The notes: a model not told the origin generated them from the letters alone. A DNA stretch of 64,000 bases from Pseudomonas fluorescens (GCF_001902145.1 NZ_MRST01000026.1:178342-242341), one strand, 5' to 3'; positions 39,826 to 49,542 are shown, counted from the stretch's first letter. Made by a program: numbers and translations.

Positions 39826-40270
39826 GATTTACAGCTCCGATATGTGATGGAGGCTGCCCTCTCTCCGCTTGCACGCGAATGAAGGTGGCAGCTGTACGCA
39901 GGTGTGCAAGACCGGGCATATCGGACCCCGGCAGACTCGAAGAATCTCCCACGCACAGCCGCCATAACGAGTACAGCAGGCATAAAAAACGCCCGTTGAA
40001 TGGCTATGGGCGTTGGTGCGCCGACATGTAACCGGACTTGCACGTCCGTGTCACCGTTTTTTGCGATGACGGGACGAAGACTAGGCGTGCGGACCTCTCA
40101 CCACAAGTTCACGCACGGCCCAAAATCTTGCAGGAAAAATCCGAAGCCCCCACCCGCCCCAATCATTCCGATAGGCAGCAAAGAATGCTCCGACAGGCTT
40201 TTCAGGTTGTTGCTCGGAACTCGCCTCTCTAGCCTTTTCCATCCGAATCGTGCCACGGGCAGACATCATG
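39826..40270 (-). other. Long structured leader of the DUF3077-type gene
   Basis: Reading leftward, this non-coding stretch contains a CGGAC / GTCCG hairpin (around 40030-40048), then a terminator, then about 160 nt to the ATG. I recall that near-identical leaders precede related genes in many pseudomonads, often mis-annotated as small ORFs; this is memory, not checked. The architecture (aptamer-like segment, terminator, gene) resembles an attenuator. It accounts for most of the 510-bp gap before higB. Confidence 0.5.
39983..40014 (-). terminator. Intrinsic terminator inside the DUF3077-gene leader
   Basis: On the minus strand AACGCCC, a 13-nt loop, GGGCGTT and a T-run (TTTTTTATG) form a standard rho-independent terminator about 160 nt upstream of the gene's ATG, on its own strand. 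Confidence 0.7.
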
Positions 40271-40309
40271 AATCCGACCGTTAAACCCGATGCAAGGCCA
40301 TTGCAGAGC

Positions 40310-40321
40310 GTGATGCATCAC
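40310..40321. promoter_or_regulatory. Palindrome upstream of higB, candidate HigA operator
   Basis: GTGATGCATCAC is a perfect 12-bp palindrome ending 14 bp before the higB ATG, where HigA-type antitoxins bind. Single site; identity inferred. Confidence 0.55.
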
Positions 40322-40335
40322 ATCACAATCGTGCC

Positions 40336-40614
40336 ATGATCGTTAGCTGGAAACATAAGGGACTCAGGGCCTTCTATGAGACCGGTTCAACCAAGGGCAT
40401 CAACGCAAATCATGCAAAGCGCTTGCGCCGCGTTCTGCTTATTCTGGACAAAGCCGAGCACCCAGATGCACTGGACCTGCCCGGCTGGCGCTTCCATCGT
40501 TTGAAGGGCGACCTGCTCGACTACTGGTCCGTCAGCATAAGTGGTAACTGGCGCATCATTTTTCGGATGTTCGACGATCAGGTCGAACTGGTCGACTATC
40601 TTGACTACCACTGA
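40336..40614 (+). CDS. higB: HigB/RelE-family mRNA interferase toxin
   Basis: 92 residues, RelE superfamily. IVSWKHKGLRAFYETG at the start and the C-terminal WRIIFRMFDDQVELVDYLDYH (with catalytic-region Arg/Phe and the final DYH) are the HigB host-inhibition pattern. It cleaves mRNA at the ribosome. The toxin gene precedes the antitoxin gene, the normal order for higBA. The ATG has no good ribosome-binding site. Confidence 0.93.
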   Translation: MIVSWKHKGLRAFYETGSTKGINANHAKRLRRVLLILDKAEHPDALDLPGWRFHRLKGDLLDYWSVSISGNWRIIFRMFDDQVELVDYLDYH

Positions 40615-40628
40615 GTAGAGGCATTGAT

Positions 40629-40916
40629 ATGGGTATGCACAACCCACCTCACCCAGGTGAAATTTTACTTGAGGACGTTATCCCAGCCTTGGGCATCACC
40701 ATTACCGAGATGGCGCGACGCCTTGGTTTCGCCCGTGAGACTTTTTCAAGGATCCTGCATGGCCACGCCCCGGTCAGCCCGGATCTTGCCGTTCGGTTGG
40801 AACGGGCCGGCGTGAGTACTGCCCAGTTATGGTTGTCGATGCAAAGTGCCTACGACTTATGGCAGGCCGAGCATCGGGAGCAACCGATAATTGAGCGGTT
40901 TGCGCGGATTGATTGA
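40629..40916 (+). CDS. higA: HigA-family antitoxin (XRE HTH)
   Basis: 95 residues. PPHPGEILLEDVIPALGITI is the HigA/VapI start, MARRLGFARETFSRILHG the helix-turn-helix, and VRLERAGVSTAQLWLSMQSAYDL the family C-terminus. It binds and silences HigB and represses the operon. RBS AGAGG; 14 bp after higB. A relic of its 3' end lies at 38347. Confidence 0.95.
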   Translation: MGMHNPPHPGEILLEDVIPALGITITEMARRLGFARETFSRILHGHAPVSPDLAVRLERAGVSTAQLWLSMQSAYDLWQAEHREQPIIERFARID

Positions 40917-40940
40917 GACCTGGAGATGAGCGCAGCTCAG

Positions 40941-41023
40941 TGTGGGAGCTTGCCTGCGATGGCGGTGGGTCAGTGTTTAATGCACTGACTGCCCCCCCTA
41001 TAGCAGGCAAGCCAGCTCCCACA
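40941..41023. repeat. REPIN, GTGGGAGCTGGC type, left arm shortened
   Basis: The left arm reads TGTGGGAGCTTGCCTGCGAT, lacking 4 bp (GGCT) compared with the right arm's complement. It marks the boundary between the accessory island and the chemosensory cluster. Confidence 0.88.
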
Positions 41024-41046
41024 GTTGATCGTCATAAGGCTCAGGC

Positions 41047-41502
41047 TCAGGCCAGGCCGGACTCTACCAACAACGCTTCAAGCCCCATCAAATCCGGCAC
41101 CTTCGCCACCTGCTCGCCCACTTGCAGCGCCGCCAGTTCCAGTGGGCACAGGGGCACGTCCACGTAGCTCAATTCGCTGTCGAGCTTGTACGAACGCGGA
41201 ATGCCCTGGATCACCAGGGCAATGAATTTCAACGTGGGCCTGCCACCCAACGCATTCAACACCACGATCCTCGAGCGCTTGCCCGTCACGCTGGCTTCGC
41301 CACAGGCCGCTTCAAAGCTGATCAACGGAATTTGCCGATCGCGCCACGTGACCTGCCGCAGATACCACGGCGGCGCATCGCTGGCCGGTTCGCCGCGCTG
41401 GAAGTCGATCAGCTCGGCGACGGCGACGTTAGGCAGCACCAGGTGGCGGTCGGCAAGGGGCAGCAGCAGGCCGGTGAGTTGGCTGGTGCGGTGTTCAAGC
41501 AT
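41047..41502 (-). CDS. chpC: CheW-like adaptor ChpC
   Basis: 151 residues, a single CheW-like domain (LTGLLLPLADRHLVLPNVAVAEL, then WYLRQVTWRDRQIPLISFE). In the P. aeruginosa Chp system ChpC is an accessory CheW protein. The ATG at 41502 overlaps the end of chpA by 8 bp, so chpB, which lies between them in P. aeruginosa, is absent here. Frame extensions upstream fall inside chpA. Confidence 0.88.
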   Translation of the reverse strand: MLEHRTSQLTGLLLPLADRHLVLPNVAVAELIDFQRGEPASDAPPWYLRQVTWRDRQIPLISFEAACGEASVTGKRSRIVVLNALGGRPTLKFIALVIQGIPRSYKLDSELSYVDVPLCPLELAALQVGEQVAKVPDLMGLEALLVESGLA

Positions 41503-44500
41503 GGGACTTGCTCCAATAGGCGATGCTTTCCAGCAGCACCGACTCTTGGTACGGCTTGCCGAGGTAGTCGTTGACGCCAATGGCCATGGCGCGGTCGCGG
41601 TGTTTCTGGCCGGTGCGTGAGGTGATCATGATGATCGGCAAGCGCATCAGGCGTGGGTCGTTGCGTATCTGAATGGCCACTTCAAAGCCGTCCATGCGCG
41701 GCATTTCGATGTCGAGCAGCATCAGGTCCGGGGTGTGTTCCTCAAGGATGGCGAGGGCGTCGATCCCGTCCTTGGCGGTGAGCACGTTCATGCCGTTGCG
41801 CTCCAACAGGCGGCTGGTGACTTTGCGTACGGTGACCGAGTCGTCCACCACCAGCACCAGCAGCGGACGTTTTTTCAGTGGGTCATTGAGGATCAGCGGC
41901 GCATCCACTGCCTGGGCCGGCAAGGCCGGTTGCCGGGCGCGGATGTGCGCCAGCAGGTCGATGATCAACACCACATGGCCGTCGCCCAGAATGGTCGCGC
42001 CGGTCACGCCCTGCACCCCGGAGAATTGCGGCCCCAGGCCCTTGACCACAATCTCGCGGGTACCGGCCATGGCATCCACGTGCACCGCCACGCGGCGTTC
42101 ATTGCAGTGCACCAGCAGCACCGGCACCGGCTGGTACTGGCCTAGCAGTTTAGGGCGGCTGGCGGTATGCAGCAGGTCACCGAGGTAGAACAACTCGTAG
42201 CGCTGGCCAGCGTATTCATAGTGCGGTGGGTCTTGCTGGTAGTGCCCCGCCAATTCGTGGGGCAGCACGCGCACCAAGCCTTCGATGCTGTTGAGAGGGA
42301 CCGCGTATTGGTCGTCCGCGCAGTGCACCATCAGCGCACGATTGACCGACACGGTAAACGGCAGGCGAATGCGAAAATGCACGCCCATGCCTGGCGTCGA
42401 GTCGATCACCATAGAGCCGCCGAGCTGGCGCACTTCTTCATGCACCACGTCCATGCCCACGCCGCGCCCGGAAATCTGGGTGATTTTTTCGGCAGTGGAA
42501 AAACCCGGCTGCAGGATGAACTGCAACACGTCACGGTCGCTGATCTCTTGATGGGGCGCGAGCAGGCCGCGCTTGATCGCCTTGCGTCGCACCGCTTCGA
42601 GGGGCACACCCGCACCGTCGTCACGCATGTCGAAGACGATGTCGCCGCCTTCGTGGGTCAGGTCCAAGGTGATGCGGCCCTTCTGCGGTTTACCCGCAGC
42701 CAGCCGCACTTCGCGGGACTCCAGGCCGTGGTCGATGGCGTTGCGCAGCATATGCTCCAAGGGGGCCGCCATGCGTTCCAGCACATTGCGGTCCATCTCG
42801 CCTTCGGCATTGCCGACGATAAACTCCACGTCCTTGCCCAACTCGCCCGCCACTTGCCGCACGATGCGCTTGAGGCGTGGCAACATGCGCTCGAAAGGCA
42901 CCATGCGCGTGCGCATCAGGCCTTCCTGCAATTGGGTGTTGATGCGTGCCTGTTGCTGCAGCAGGTTGTGGGCATCCTGGTTGCGGCGCTCAAGGGTGTC
43001 CTTGAGGTCGAGCAGGTCGGAGGCGGATTCGGACAGCGCACGGGCCAACTGTTGCAGCTGCGAATGGCGGTCCATTTCCAGCGGGTCGAATTCTTCGTAG
43101 CCCAGGCGTTCGGCCTCGGCCTGCTGGCGGCTCAAGAGGCGGCCCTGGGTTTCGCTGTCGAGCCGGCGCAGTTGGTCGCGCATGCGCTCGATGGTGGTTT
43201 CCATCTCACTCAAGGCAATGCGCGCATCCTTGACTTGCTGCTCGATACGCCCACGGAAGATCGAGGTTTCGCCGGCCAGGTTGACCAGGTCATCGAGCAA
43301 GTCGGCGGAAATTTTCACCATGTCGGCAGCCGGATCGGCGACCGCTTCGGCCTTGCCCGCCGGTAGCGCCACCGGTGTGACCGGTTCATCACTGGGGTGC
43401 ACCAGGCTCTTGATGCGCTCGATGAGTTTATCCACCGAACCCACCGGCAACCCCCCGGCCACGGCGTCGATCATCTGCGCCAGGCGATCATGGCAACCTT
43501 GCAGCAGTGCGAACAACTCAGGGGTCGGCGCGAGCAAACCGGCGGACAGCCCTTCGTAGAGAAATTCCAGCTCATGGGCCAGATCGCCGATCGGACCGAT
43601 CTCGACCATGCGTGCACCACCCTTGAGGGTGTGCAGGTCACGCAGCAGGGTTTCCACCTCCTGGCGATTGCCCGGCTCGTCCTGCCAGCGCAAAAGCGCG
43701 CTGCCTGAGCTGTCGAGGATATCGGCGGCTTCTTCGAGGAATATATCCAGCAATTCCGGGTCGGCACCCGAGGTTGACGCCACCGCAACCGGAGCTGCCG
43801 GGCTGCTGGACTGGCGCAATTCCCTTAGCCTTTCGACCAGCTCGGCGCCGTCACTCAAGGGTTGCTGCTGTTGCAATTCCTCCAACTGTTGGGCCAAGCG
43901 TTCGTGGCTGGCCATCAGTGCCTGGGACAGCTCGATGGAATAGCTGTAGCGGCGGTCTACCAGCCCCTCATAAACGCATTCCAACTCATGGGCCAAATCG
44001 CCCACCGGGTCGATTTCGGCCATGCGCGCACCGCCCTTGAGGGTGTGCAGGTCCCGCTGCAACGAAGACAAGGGCGCAGCGTTGTCGGGTTCCAGCAACC
44101 AGCGCTTGAGCGACTGGCCAGCGCTGTCGAGGATGTCCACGGCTTCCTCAAGGAAAATATCGACAATCTCGTCATCCATCGCGGTGGCGTGATCCAGCTG
44201 TGCGGTGGCCGCGCCCAACTCGGCGATACTCAGGGTGCGGCTGCCGTCGCTTTTGATCAGGCCTGTGGCGGACGGGTCCAAGGCTTCGTCCAGCAACGCA
44301 CGCAACGCCTGCAGCCGTGCGGGCGCGGGGCTGATTTCCTGGCCGGCGGCCAACTGGTCGAGCATGTTGATCAGCGCGTCATGGGCCTGTTCGGCCTCCT
44401 GGAAAAACCGTGCGCTGACCGCCAGGCTGCTTTCTTCCACCGCGCCATACAGGTCGAGCAAGGCTTCACACAACGCGTCGATAGGATGCAGGTCGGCAAG

Positions 44501-47314
44501 GTGCGCGCCCTCGCCCAGGGTGGTCAGTTCGTCCAGCAACGCGTTAAGTTCCTGACGGTCGCCGGGGTGTTGCTGCCAGCGACGCAGCAGGCTTTCGGCG
44601 TCCAACAGGATGTCCATGCCCTGGGCCAGGAAGCGGGTGATCAGATGCGGGTCACGCTTGACGCGCAGGCCGGTCGTGGGAGCGTCGAGCAAGGCGGCGA
44701 GCTGATGGTCCAGCAGGCGCTGGGTGCGGCTGATCAGGTCGGCCGCGCCGTTGATCGGCGCCAGGGGATGGGTGTCCAGGTCTCGCAGGCCGCGCTGGAA
44801 CAGTCCTTGCCCTTCGAGCAACAACGCCACTTCGTCCTTGTCCAGCGGCACCCGGTGGGCCTTGTACTCACGGGTGAGGTGATCCAGCGGGCGCGCCAGT
44901 TCGGCGATGGGCAACACGCCGGCCATGTAGGCGCTGCCCTTGAGGGTGTGCAAGGCGCGTTGCAGTTCATCGCTGACCTGCAGCGGCACCTGCTCGGCGG
45001 CCTGTTGCAGGAAGTGGTCGAGGCTGTCCAGATGGCCTTGGGCTTCGTTGCGAAAAATCTCCAGCAGCATTGGGTCATGGGGCTCGGTAGCGGACGTAGC
45101 AGCGCCACTGGCCAGGGCATGGGCACGGGCGGCCAAGGCGTCGACTTCATCGCGCTGGCGCTGGTCGTCGCTGGCGAAATCGGCGATCAGCTCCGGCAGC
45201 AGGGCCACGGCCTCATCCAACACCTGCTGCACCTCAGGGCCAAGGACTACGCTGCGTTCCAGCACGCGATTGAGCAGGTTCTCCACGGCCCAGGCCAGCT
45301 CGGCCAGCACCAGGGCGCGCACCATGCGGCCGCTGCCCTTGAGGGTATGGAAGGCGCGGCGCATTTCGCCCTGGGCGGTTTTGTCCGCGCTGTCGGGCAG
45401 GTAGCGATGCAAAACGTCGAGGACTTCATCGGTTTCTTCAAGGAAGACTTCGCGCAGCTCATCGTCAATCGGTTCTTCACCGGCAGGCGGCGGCAACAGG
45501 CTACCGGGACGCTGCAAGGCCGGAGGGTTGAGACGTGATGCAGGGCTGGCCAACGCATCGAACTGGGATTGGTTTGGCGCGGCCTCGGAGGACAGTGCCC
45601 CCTCGGGCGCGACCAGGGCCTGGCGCCAGGGTTTTTCCACCGGCAGGTAGCCCAATGCATTCAAGCCCTGGGCGGCCAGCTCCAGCACTTTTTCCCCCGC
45701 CGCGTCAGGGTCTTGAAGCATGCGTTCGAGGTAGTACTCCAGGCTGCTGACCACCTCGGCGAAATGCGCCAGTTGTGCCGCCGAAGGGGCGGCCTCGTTG
45801 ATCATCAATTGCTCATCGACGTAATCGGTGCAACCGCGCATCAGGCTCGCCGCACGCGGCAAGGGAATCATCGCCAGGGCACCACGCACCTGGCTCAGCA
45901 GCTCGGGCAAGGACTCCAGGCGCTGACGATCCCAATCAGCCTCAATGCAGTCGATCACCAGCTCCTTGGCTTGGCGCAGGCACTGGCACGACTCACGAAT
46001 CACCAACTGATGGATCTGGGTCAGGTCGGTGGTGGGCAAGCGGCTGTCTTCACGGCTTTGCGGTTCGACGGTGCCGATCATCCCGGCCAACGTCGCTTCG
46101 ACATAGAGCAACGCGCCGGCCACATCCATCAACACCGCGTCATTGGGTTCGCGCTGCCCCTGGACCAGGCTCAACACCACGGCGAGTTGGTCGATGATCA
46201 CTTTGCGCGGCTGGCCGAAACCCAACACCGCGAGGGTATCGGCGATCTGCCGCAAGGGCGCCAGCAACGGCTCGAGGTCCTGGGTGTGCTGGCGATCACT
46301 GCGCACGAACAGATCCAGGCGTTCCTTGACCCGCACCAGTTCCTCACACAACGCCCCGAGTACCGAGCCCATGGCATTGCGATCCGGCCCGGCCAGCCGT
46401 GCACGTTCAGCATCGACCACGGCGCTGTCGGGCAAGGCTTCGTCCAAGCCGTAGCGCTCCTTCAGGCTCTGCATGCGCGGCGTCGGCCGGGTGACTTTGG
46501 CGACGTAGAACAACAGGCTCTTGAGCAACTCGTCCGGCGCCGGCTGGTTGATGCCATGGATGCCTTGAACCAGCAAGCGCTTGAGTTGCTTGTCGCTGGC
46601 CTTGAGCAGGCTGCGCAGCGCCGGGCTGTTGGCGACCACGCCGGTGAGCATGCCTTCGACCAGCGCCGAGGTGACCTGCCACAACGGCATCAGCGGCGCA
46701 CCCTGGCACAGCGCTTCAAGGCGTGCGAACACCCGCGCCATGTCTTCCAGGTTGCTGGGGCCGTGGTCTTCACGCAGCAACCCGGCGAGGGCTTGTTGCA
46801 GCAGGTGGCTCCATTGGCGCAACTGCTCATGCAGATCCGGCGTTGCGCGTTGGGCCAGGGCTTGCTCAGGCAACGGTTCGATCGACAGCAGTTGCGGGCT
46901 GAACAGGCTGGTTTCCGATAGCAGGCTTTCACCACGGGCGCTGCGCAGGTCGTTGAGCAGCGGTAGCACCACCAGCGGCAAGTCGCGGCGGGCACTGTGC
47001 ACGCGGTCGAGGTACAGCGGCAGTTGGCCGAGGGCTTGTTGCAGCAGGCGGATACTTTCATCGCGTTGGCCAACTTGCCCGGCCTGTAGCGCAAGGGCCA
47101 GTTCCTCGATCTCTTCGGCCAGCAGCGCCGCGCCGTAGAATTCGACCATTTGCAGCGCGCCATGTACCTGGTGGATACCGGCCAGGCATTCGTTTAGAGC
47201 GTCGTCGTCATGGGTTTCAACGTACGCATCCAGGGCCGACCGGGCCTGTTTCAGGGTTTCGGCAATATCGCCCTTGACCCATTCGAGGGCCACGTAGTCG
47301 TGCCGATCAACCAT
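41495..47314 (-). CDS. chpA: Chemosensory hybrid histidine kinase ChpA
   Basis: 1939 residues, the kinase of the type IV pilus chemosensory (Chp) system that senses surfaces and controls twitching and cAMP. Four canonical HPt sites HTLKG are near residues 655, 787, 1088 and 1227; an HQVHG at the N-terminus is degenerate (Lys replaced). Then come the dimerisation helix region, the HATPase domain (HMLRNAIDHGLE, GRGVGMDVV), a CheW domain and a C-terminal receiver (VVDDSVTVRK ... LLDIEMPRMDG, about 1815-1935). P. aeruginosa ChpA is longer, about 2470 residues. RBS GGAG. Confidence 0.96.
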   Translation of the reverse strand: MVDRHDYVALEWVKGDIAETLKQARSALDAYVETHDDDALNECLAGIHQVHGALQMVEFYGAALLAEEIEELALALQAGQVGQRDESIRLLQQALGQLPLYLDRVHSARRDLPLVVLPLLNDLRSARGESLLSETSLFSPQLLSIEPLPEQALAQRATPDLHEQLRQWSHLLQQALAGLLREDHGPSNLEDMARVFARLEALCQGAPLMPLWQVTSALVEGMLTGVVANSPALRSLLKASDKQLKRLLVQGIHGINQPAPDELLKSLLFYVAKVTRPTPRMQSLKERYGLDEALPDSAVVDAERARLAGPDRNAMGSVLGALCEELVRVKERLDLFVRSDRQHTQDLEPLLAPLRQIADTLAVLGFGQPRKVIIDQLAVVLSLVQGQREPNDAVLMDVAGALLYVEATLAGMIGTVEPQSREDSRLPTTDLTQIHQLVIRESCQCLRQAKELVIDCIEADWDRQRLESLPELLSQVRGALAMIPLPRAASLMRGCTDYVDEQLMINEAAPSAAQLAHFAEVVSSLEYYLERMLQDPDAAGEKVLELAAQGLNALGYLPVEKPWRQALVAPEGALSSEAAPNQSQFDALASPASRLNPPALQRPGSLLPPPAGEEPIDDELREVFLEETDEVLDVLHRYLPDSADKTAQGEMRRAFHTLKGSGRMVRALVLAELAWAVENLLNRVLERSVVLGPEVQQVLDEAVALLPELIADFASDDQRQRDEVDALAARAHALASGAATSATEPHDPMLLEIFRNEAQGHLDSLDHFLQQAAEQVPLQVSDELQRALHTLKGSAYMAGVLPIAELARPLDHLTREYKAHRVPLDKDEVALLLEGQGLFQRGLRDLDTHPLAPINGAADLISRTQRLLDHQLAALLDAPTTGLRVKRDPHLITRFLAQGMDILLDAESLLRRWQQHPGDRQELNALLDELTTLGEGAHLADLHPIDALCEALLDLYGAVEESSLAVSARFFQEAEQAHDALINMLDQLAAGQEISPAPARLQALRALLDEALDPSATGLIKSDGSRTLSIAELGAATAQLDHATAMDDEIVDIFLEEAVDILDSAGQSLKRWLLEPDNAAPLSSLQRDLHTLKGGARMAEIDPVGDLAHELECVYEGLVDRRYSYSIELSQALMASHERLAQQLEELQQQQPLSDGAELVERLRELRQSSSPAAPVAVASTSGADPELLDIFLEEAADILDSSGSALLRWQDEPGNRQEVETLLRDLHTLKGGARMVEIGPIGDLAHELEFLYEGLSAGLLAPTPELFALLQGCHDRLAQMIDAVAGGLPVGSVDKLIERIKSLVHPSDEPVTPVALPAGKAEAVADPAADMVKISADLLDDLVNLAGETSIFRGRIEQQVKDARIALSEMETTIERMRDQLRRLDSETQGRLLSRQQAEAERLGYEEFDPLEMDRHSQLQQLARALSESASDLLDLKDTLERRNQDAHNLLQQQARINTQLQEGLMRTRMVPFERMLPRLKRIVRQVAGELGKDVEFIVGNAEGEMDRNVLERMAAPLEHMLRNAIDHGLESREVRLAAGKPQKGRITLDLTHEGGDIVFDMRDDGAGVPLEAVRRKAIKRGLLAPHQEISDRDVLQFILQPGFSTAEKITQISGRGVGMDVVHEEVRQLGGSMVIDSTPGMGVHFRIRLPFTVSVNRALMVHCADDQYAVPLNSIEGLVRVLPHELAGHYQQDPPHYEYAGQRYELFYLGDLLHTASRPKLLGQYQPVPVLLVHCNERRVAVHVDAMAGTREIVVKGLGPQFSGVQGVTGATILGDGHVVLIIDLLAHIRARQPALPAQAVDAPLILNDPLKKRPLLVLVVDDSVTVRKVTSRLLERNGMNVLTAKDGIDALAILEEHTPDLMLLDIEMPRMDGFEVAIQIRNDPRLMRLPIIMITSRTGQKHRDRAMAIGVNDYLGKPYQESVLLESIAYWSKSHA

Positions 47315-47372
47315 AACTGCTCCGCTTAGAATTCATGGGTTACTGGTGTTGCCAAGAACAATGGAGATCCAC

Positions 47373-47460
47373 TGTGGGAGCTGGCTTGCCTGCGATAGCG
47401 GTGGGTCAGCGGCACATCTGTATCTGACAGACCGCTATCGCAGGCAAGCCAGCTCCCACA
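47373..47460. repeat. REPIN, GTGGGAGCTGGC type, at the pilK position
   Basis: Perfect arms TGTGGGAGCTGGCTTGCCTG and complement, with inner CGATAGCGGT on both sides. It fills the 176-bp gap between pilJ and chpA, where P. aeruginosa carries pilK. Confidence 0.92.
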
Positions 47461-47490
47461 GTTGGACTGTGGTGTTCTTCAGGTCGTATT

Positions 47491-49542
47491 TCAATCATCG
47501 ACCTGCTTGGGCGGCGGCAAGGTGAAACCTGACACCGACCTGCGCAACTGGCTAGCCATCTTCGCCAGGTTACCAATGCTTTCGGCGGTGGCGGTGGAGC
47601 CCGACGACGTCTGGGTGGTGATCTGCTGGATCACGTTCATGGTCAGGGAAATCTGCCCCGCCGATGAGGTCTGTTGCTGCGCCGCATTGGAAATACTCTG
47701 GATCAGCGCCGCCAGGGTTTTGGACACGCCTTCGATCTCTTCCAGCGCCACCCCGGCGTCCTGGGCCAGGCGTGCGCCGCGCACCACTTCTGTAGTGGTC
47801 TGCTCCATGGAAATCACCGCTTCGTTGGTGTCGGCCTGAATGGTGCGCACCAGGGTTTCGATCTGCCGGGTGGCCGCCGAGGAGCGTTCGGCCAGCCGTT
47901 GCACTTCATCGGCCACCACCGCAAAGCCACGCCCGGCGTCACCGGCCATGCTGGCCTGGATCGCGGCGTTAAGGGCGAGGATGTTGGTCTGGTCGGCGAT
48001 GTCGTCGATCAGGCTGATGATGTCGCCAATTTCCTGGGACGACTCGCCCAAACGCTTGATGCGCTTGGCGGTGTCCTGGATCTGCTCGCGAATGTTGTCC
48101 ATGCCGTGGATGGTGTTGTGCACCACCTCGTTGCCTTTGTTGGCGATCTCCACCGAGCGTTCAGCCACCGCCGAGGATTCGGCCGCGTTGGCCGACACCT
48201 GGTCGATGGACTGCGCCATCTGGTTGATCGCGGTAGACGCTTCGGCAATCTGCTGGGCCTGATGCTCCGACGCCTGGGCCAGGTGCATCGCGGTGGCCTG
48301 GGTGTCCTGCACCGCGCCAGCGACCTGCCCGGCAGTGAGGTTGATGGTGGCGACCAGGTCGCGCAGTTGGTCCACGGAATAGTTGATGGAGTCTGCGATG
48401 GTGCCGGTGAAGTCTTCGGTGACCGAGGCGGTGACGGTGAGGTCGCCGTCAGCCAGGTCTTCGATTTCATCCAGCAGGCGCATGATCGCGTTCTGGTTGC
48501 GCTCGTTCTTCTGCGCGGTTTCATGCAGTTGGCGGTTGGTCTCGCGCACCATGACCAGGCCGATCAGGATGATCGAGGCCAGCGCCAGCAAGCCCAGCAC
48601 GTAACCGCCGATGGTGTCGAAGCTGCGCCCGCTGGCGAGGTTTTCAAAACCGGTGGCCAGATGCGAGGCTTCATCGAGCAGGGTTTGCGACAGGTTGAAA
48701 ATATTGCTCGCCGAGGCGCGCACCTGGAACAACTGCGGCGAGGTCTCGAGAATCTCGTCCACGGAGCCTGAGACAAATTCGAACAGCTCGGCAATGTCCG
48801 CCAGCCGCGCCCGGGCGTCCGGGTCTTCGACCTGGGTGATACGCAGCCCCGGGTTGCCGTTGAGCATGCCATTGAGCACCACGCCAAAACGGTTGGCATC
48901 GCGACCGAAGGCATCGGCGGCCTGCACGGCGGTTTCATCCCCCGCCAGCACCGTGTTGACCGCCCCCAGGATACGTTCGGCCAGCAGCGACTGGCGTTGG
49001 GCCAAGGCCACCTGGCTGGCCGGGGCGCCGCGTTGCAGCAGGATATCCACGACCTTTTCCGACTCGATCTGCAGTTGCGGTACGGTTTCGGCCAGGGTCG
49101 CCGCCACCTGGTGCAACGACAACACGGTCTGCTCGCTGGCCAGGATGGCGTCGGTATTTTTCAGCAGCGCCTCCCAGTCGGTCTGCACCGCCCGCATTTC
49201 GGCGCGTACCGCACTGGGCGCCGCCGGCAAGCCGGTTTGCGGGTCACCTTTTTTCAGGTAGCCCCAGCGCTGGGCAAAATCGTTGCGCGCATCGCCCAGC
49301 AGCTTGAACGCCGCCGCTTTCCCGGCAGCGGCCTCGGTGGCGTTCTTGGCAATGCGCTGGGACAGCACACGCAGCTCACCGGCGTGGCCGATGTACTGCT
49401 TATCGTAGGTGGACTGGGTGTTGAGGTACGCGAAGTTGGCGAACAGCAGCATGATGAACACGATCAAGGCGATAAACAGCACGATGATCTGCGAACGACT
49501 GCGCGAAGCGGCCTGGGGTTTGGGCGTGGTAGCAGTGCTCAT
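47491..49542 (-). CDS. pilJ: Type IV pilus chemosensory methyl-accepting protein PilJ
   Basis: 683 residues, the same size as P. aeruginosa PilJ. The N-terminal transmembrane helix (about 20-40, IIVLFIALIVFIMLLFANF) is followed by a periplasmic PilJ domain (ELRVLSQRIAKNA), a second helix (about 315-335), HAMP, and an MCP signalling domain with the hairpin tip of the family (IADQTNILALNAAIQAS, AGRGFAVVADEVQRLA). It senses pilin or surface contact and controls ChpA. The ATG at 49542 overlaps pilI by 4 bp. Confidence 0.96.
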   Translation of the reverse strand: MSTATTPKPQAASRSRSQIIVLFIALIVFIMLLFANFAYLNTQSTYDKQYIGHAGELRVLSQRIAKNATEAAAGKAAAFKLLGDARNDFAQRWGYLKKGDPQTGLPAAPSAVRAEMRAVQTDWEALLKNTDAILASEQTVLSLHQVAATLAETVPQLQIESEKVVDILLQRGAPASQVALAQRQSLLAERILGAVNTVLAGDETAVQAADAFGRDANRFGVVLNGMLNGNPGLRITQVEDPDARARLADIAELFEFVSGSVDEILETSPQLFQVRASASNIFNLSQTLLDEASHLATGFENLASGRSFDTIGGYVLGLLALASIILIGLVMVRETNRQLHETAQKNERNQNAIMRLLDEIEDLADGDLTVTASVTEDFTGTIADSINYSVDQLRDLVATINLTAGQVAGAVQDTQATAMHLAQASEHQAQQIAEASTAINQMAQSIDQVSANAAESSAVAERSVEIANKGNEVVHNTIHGMDNIREQIQDTAKRIKRLGESSQEIGDIISLIDDIADQTNILALNAAIQASMAGDAGRGFAVVADEVQRLAERSSAATRQIETLVRTIQADTNEAVISMEQTTTEVVRGARLAQDAGVALEEIEGVSKTLAALIQSISNAAQQQTSSAGQISLTMNVIQQITTQTSSGSTATAESIGNLAKMASQLRRSVSGFTLPPPKQVDD

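Noticed and set aside
39786..40269. Two short open frames (85 and 62 codons) on the minus strand in the DUF3077 leader
   Set aside because: They overlap the structured leader and the gene start and have no ribosome-binding site; they are probably not genes, although such ORFs are often annotated in pseudomonads.
43862..46921. Long plus-strand frames (558 and 450 codons) opposite chpA
   Set aside because: Shadow of the ChpA coding sequence; no recognisable domain.
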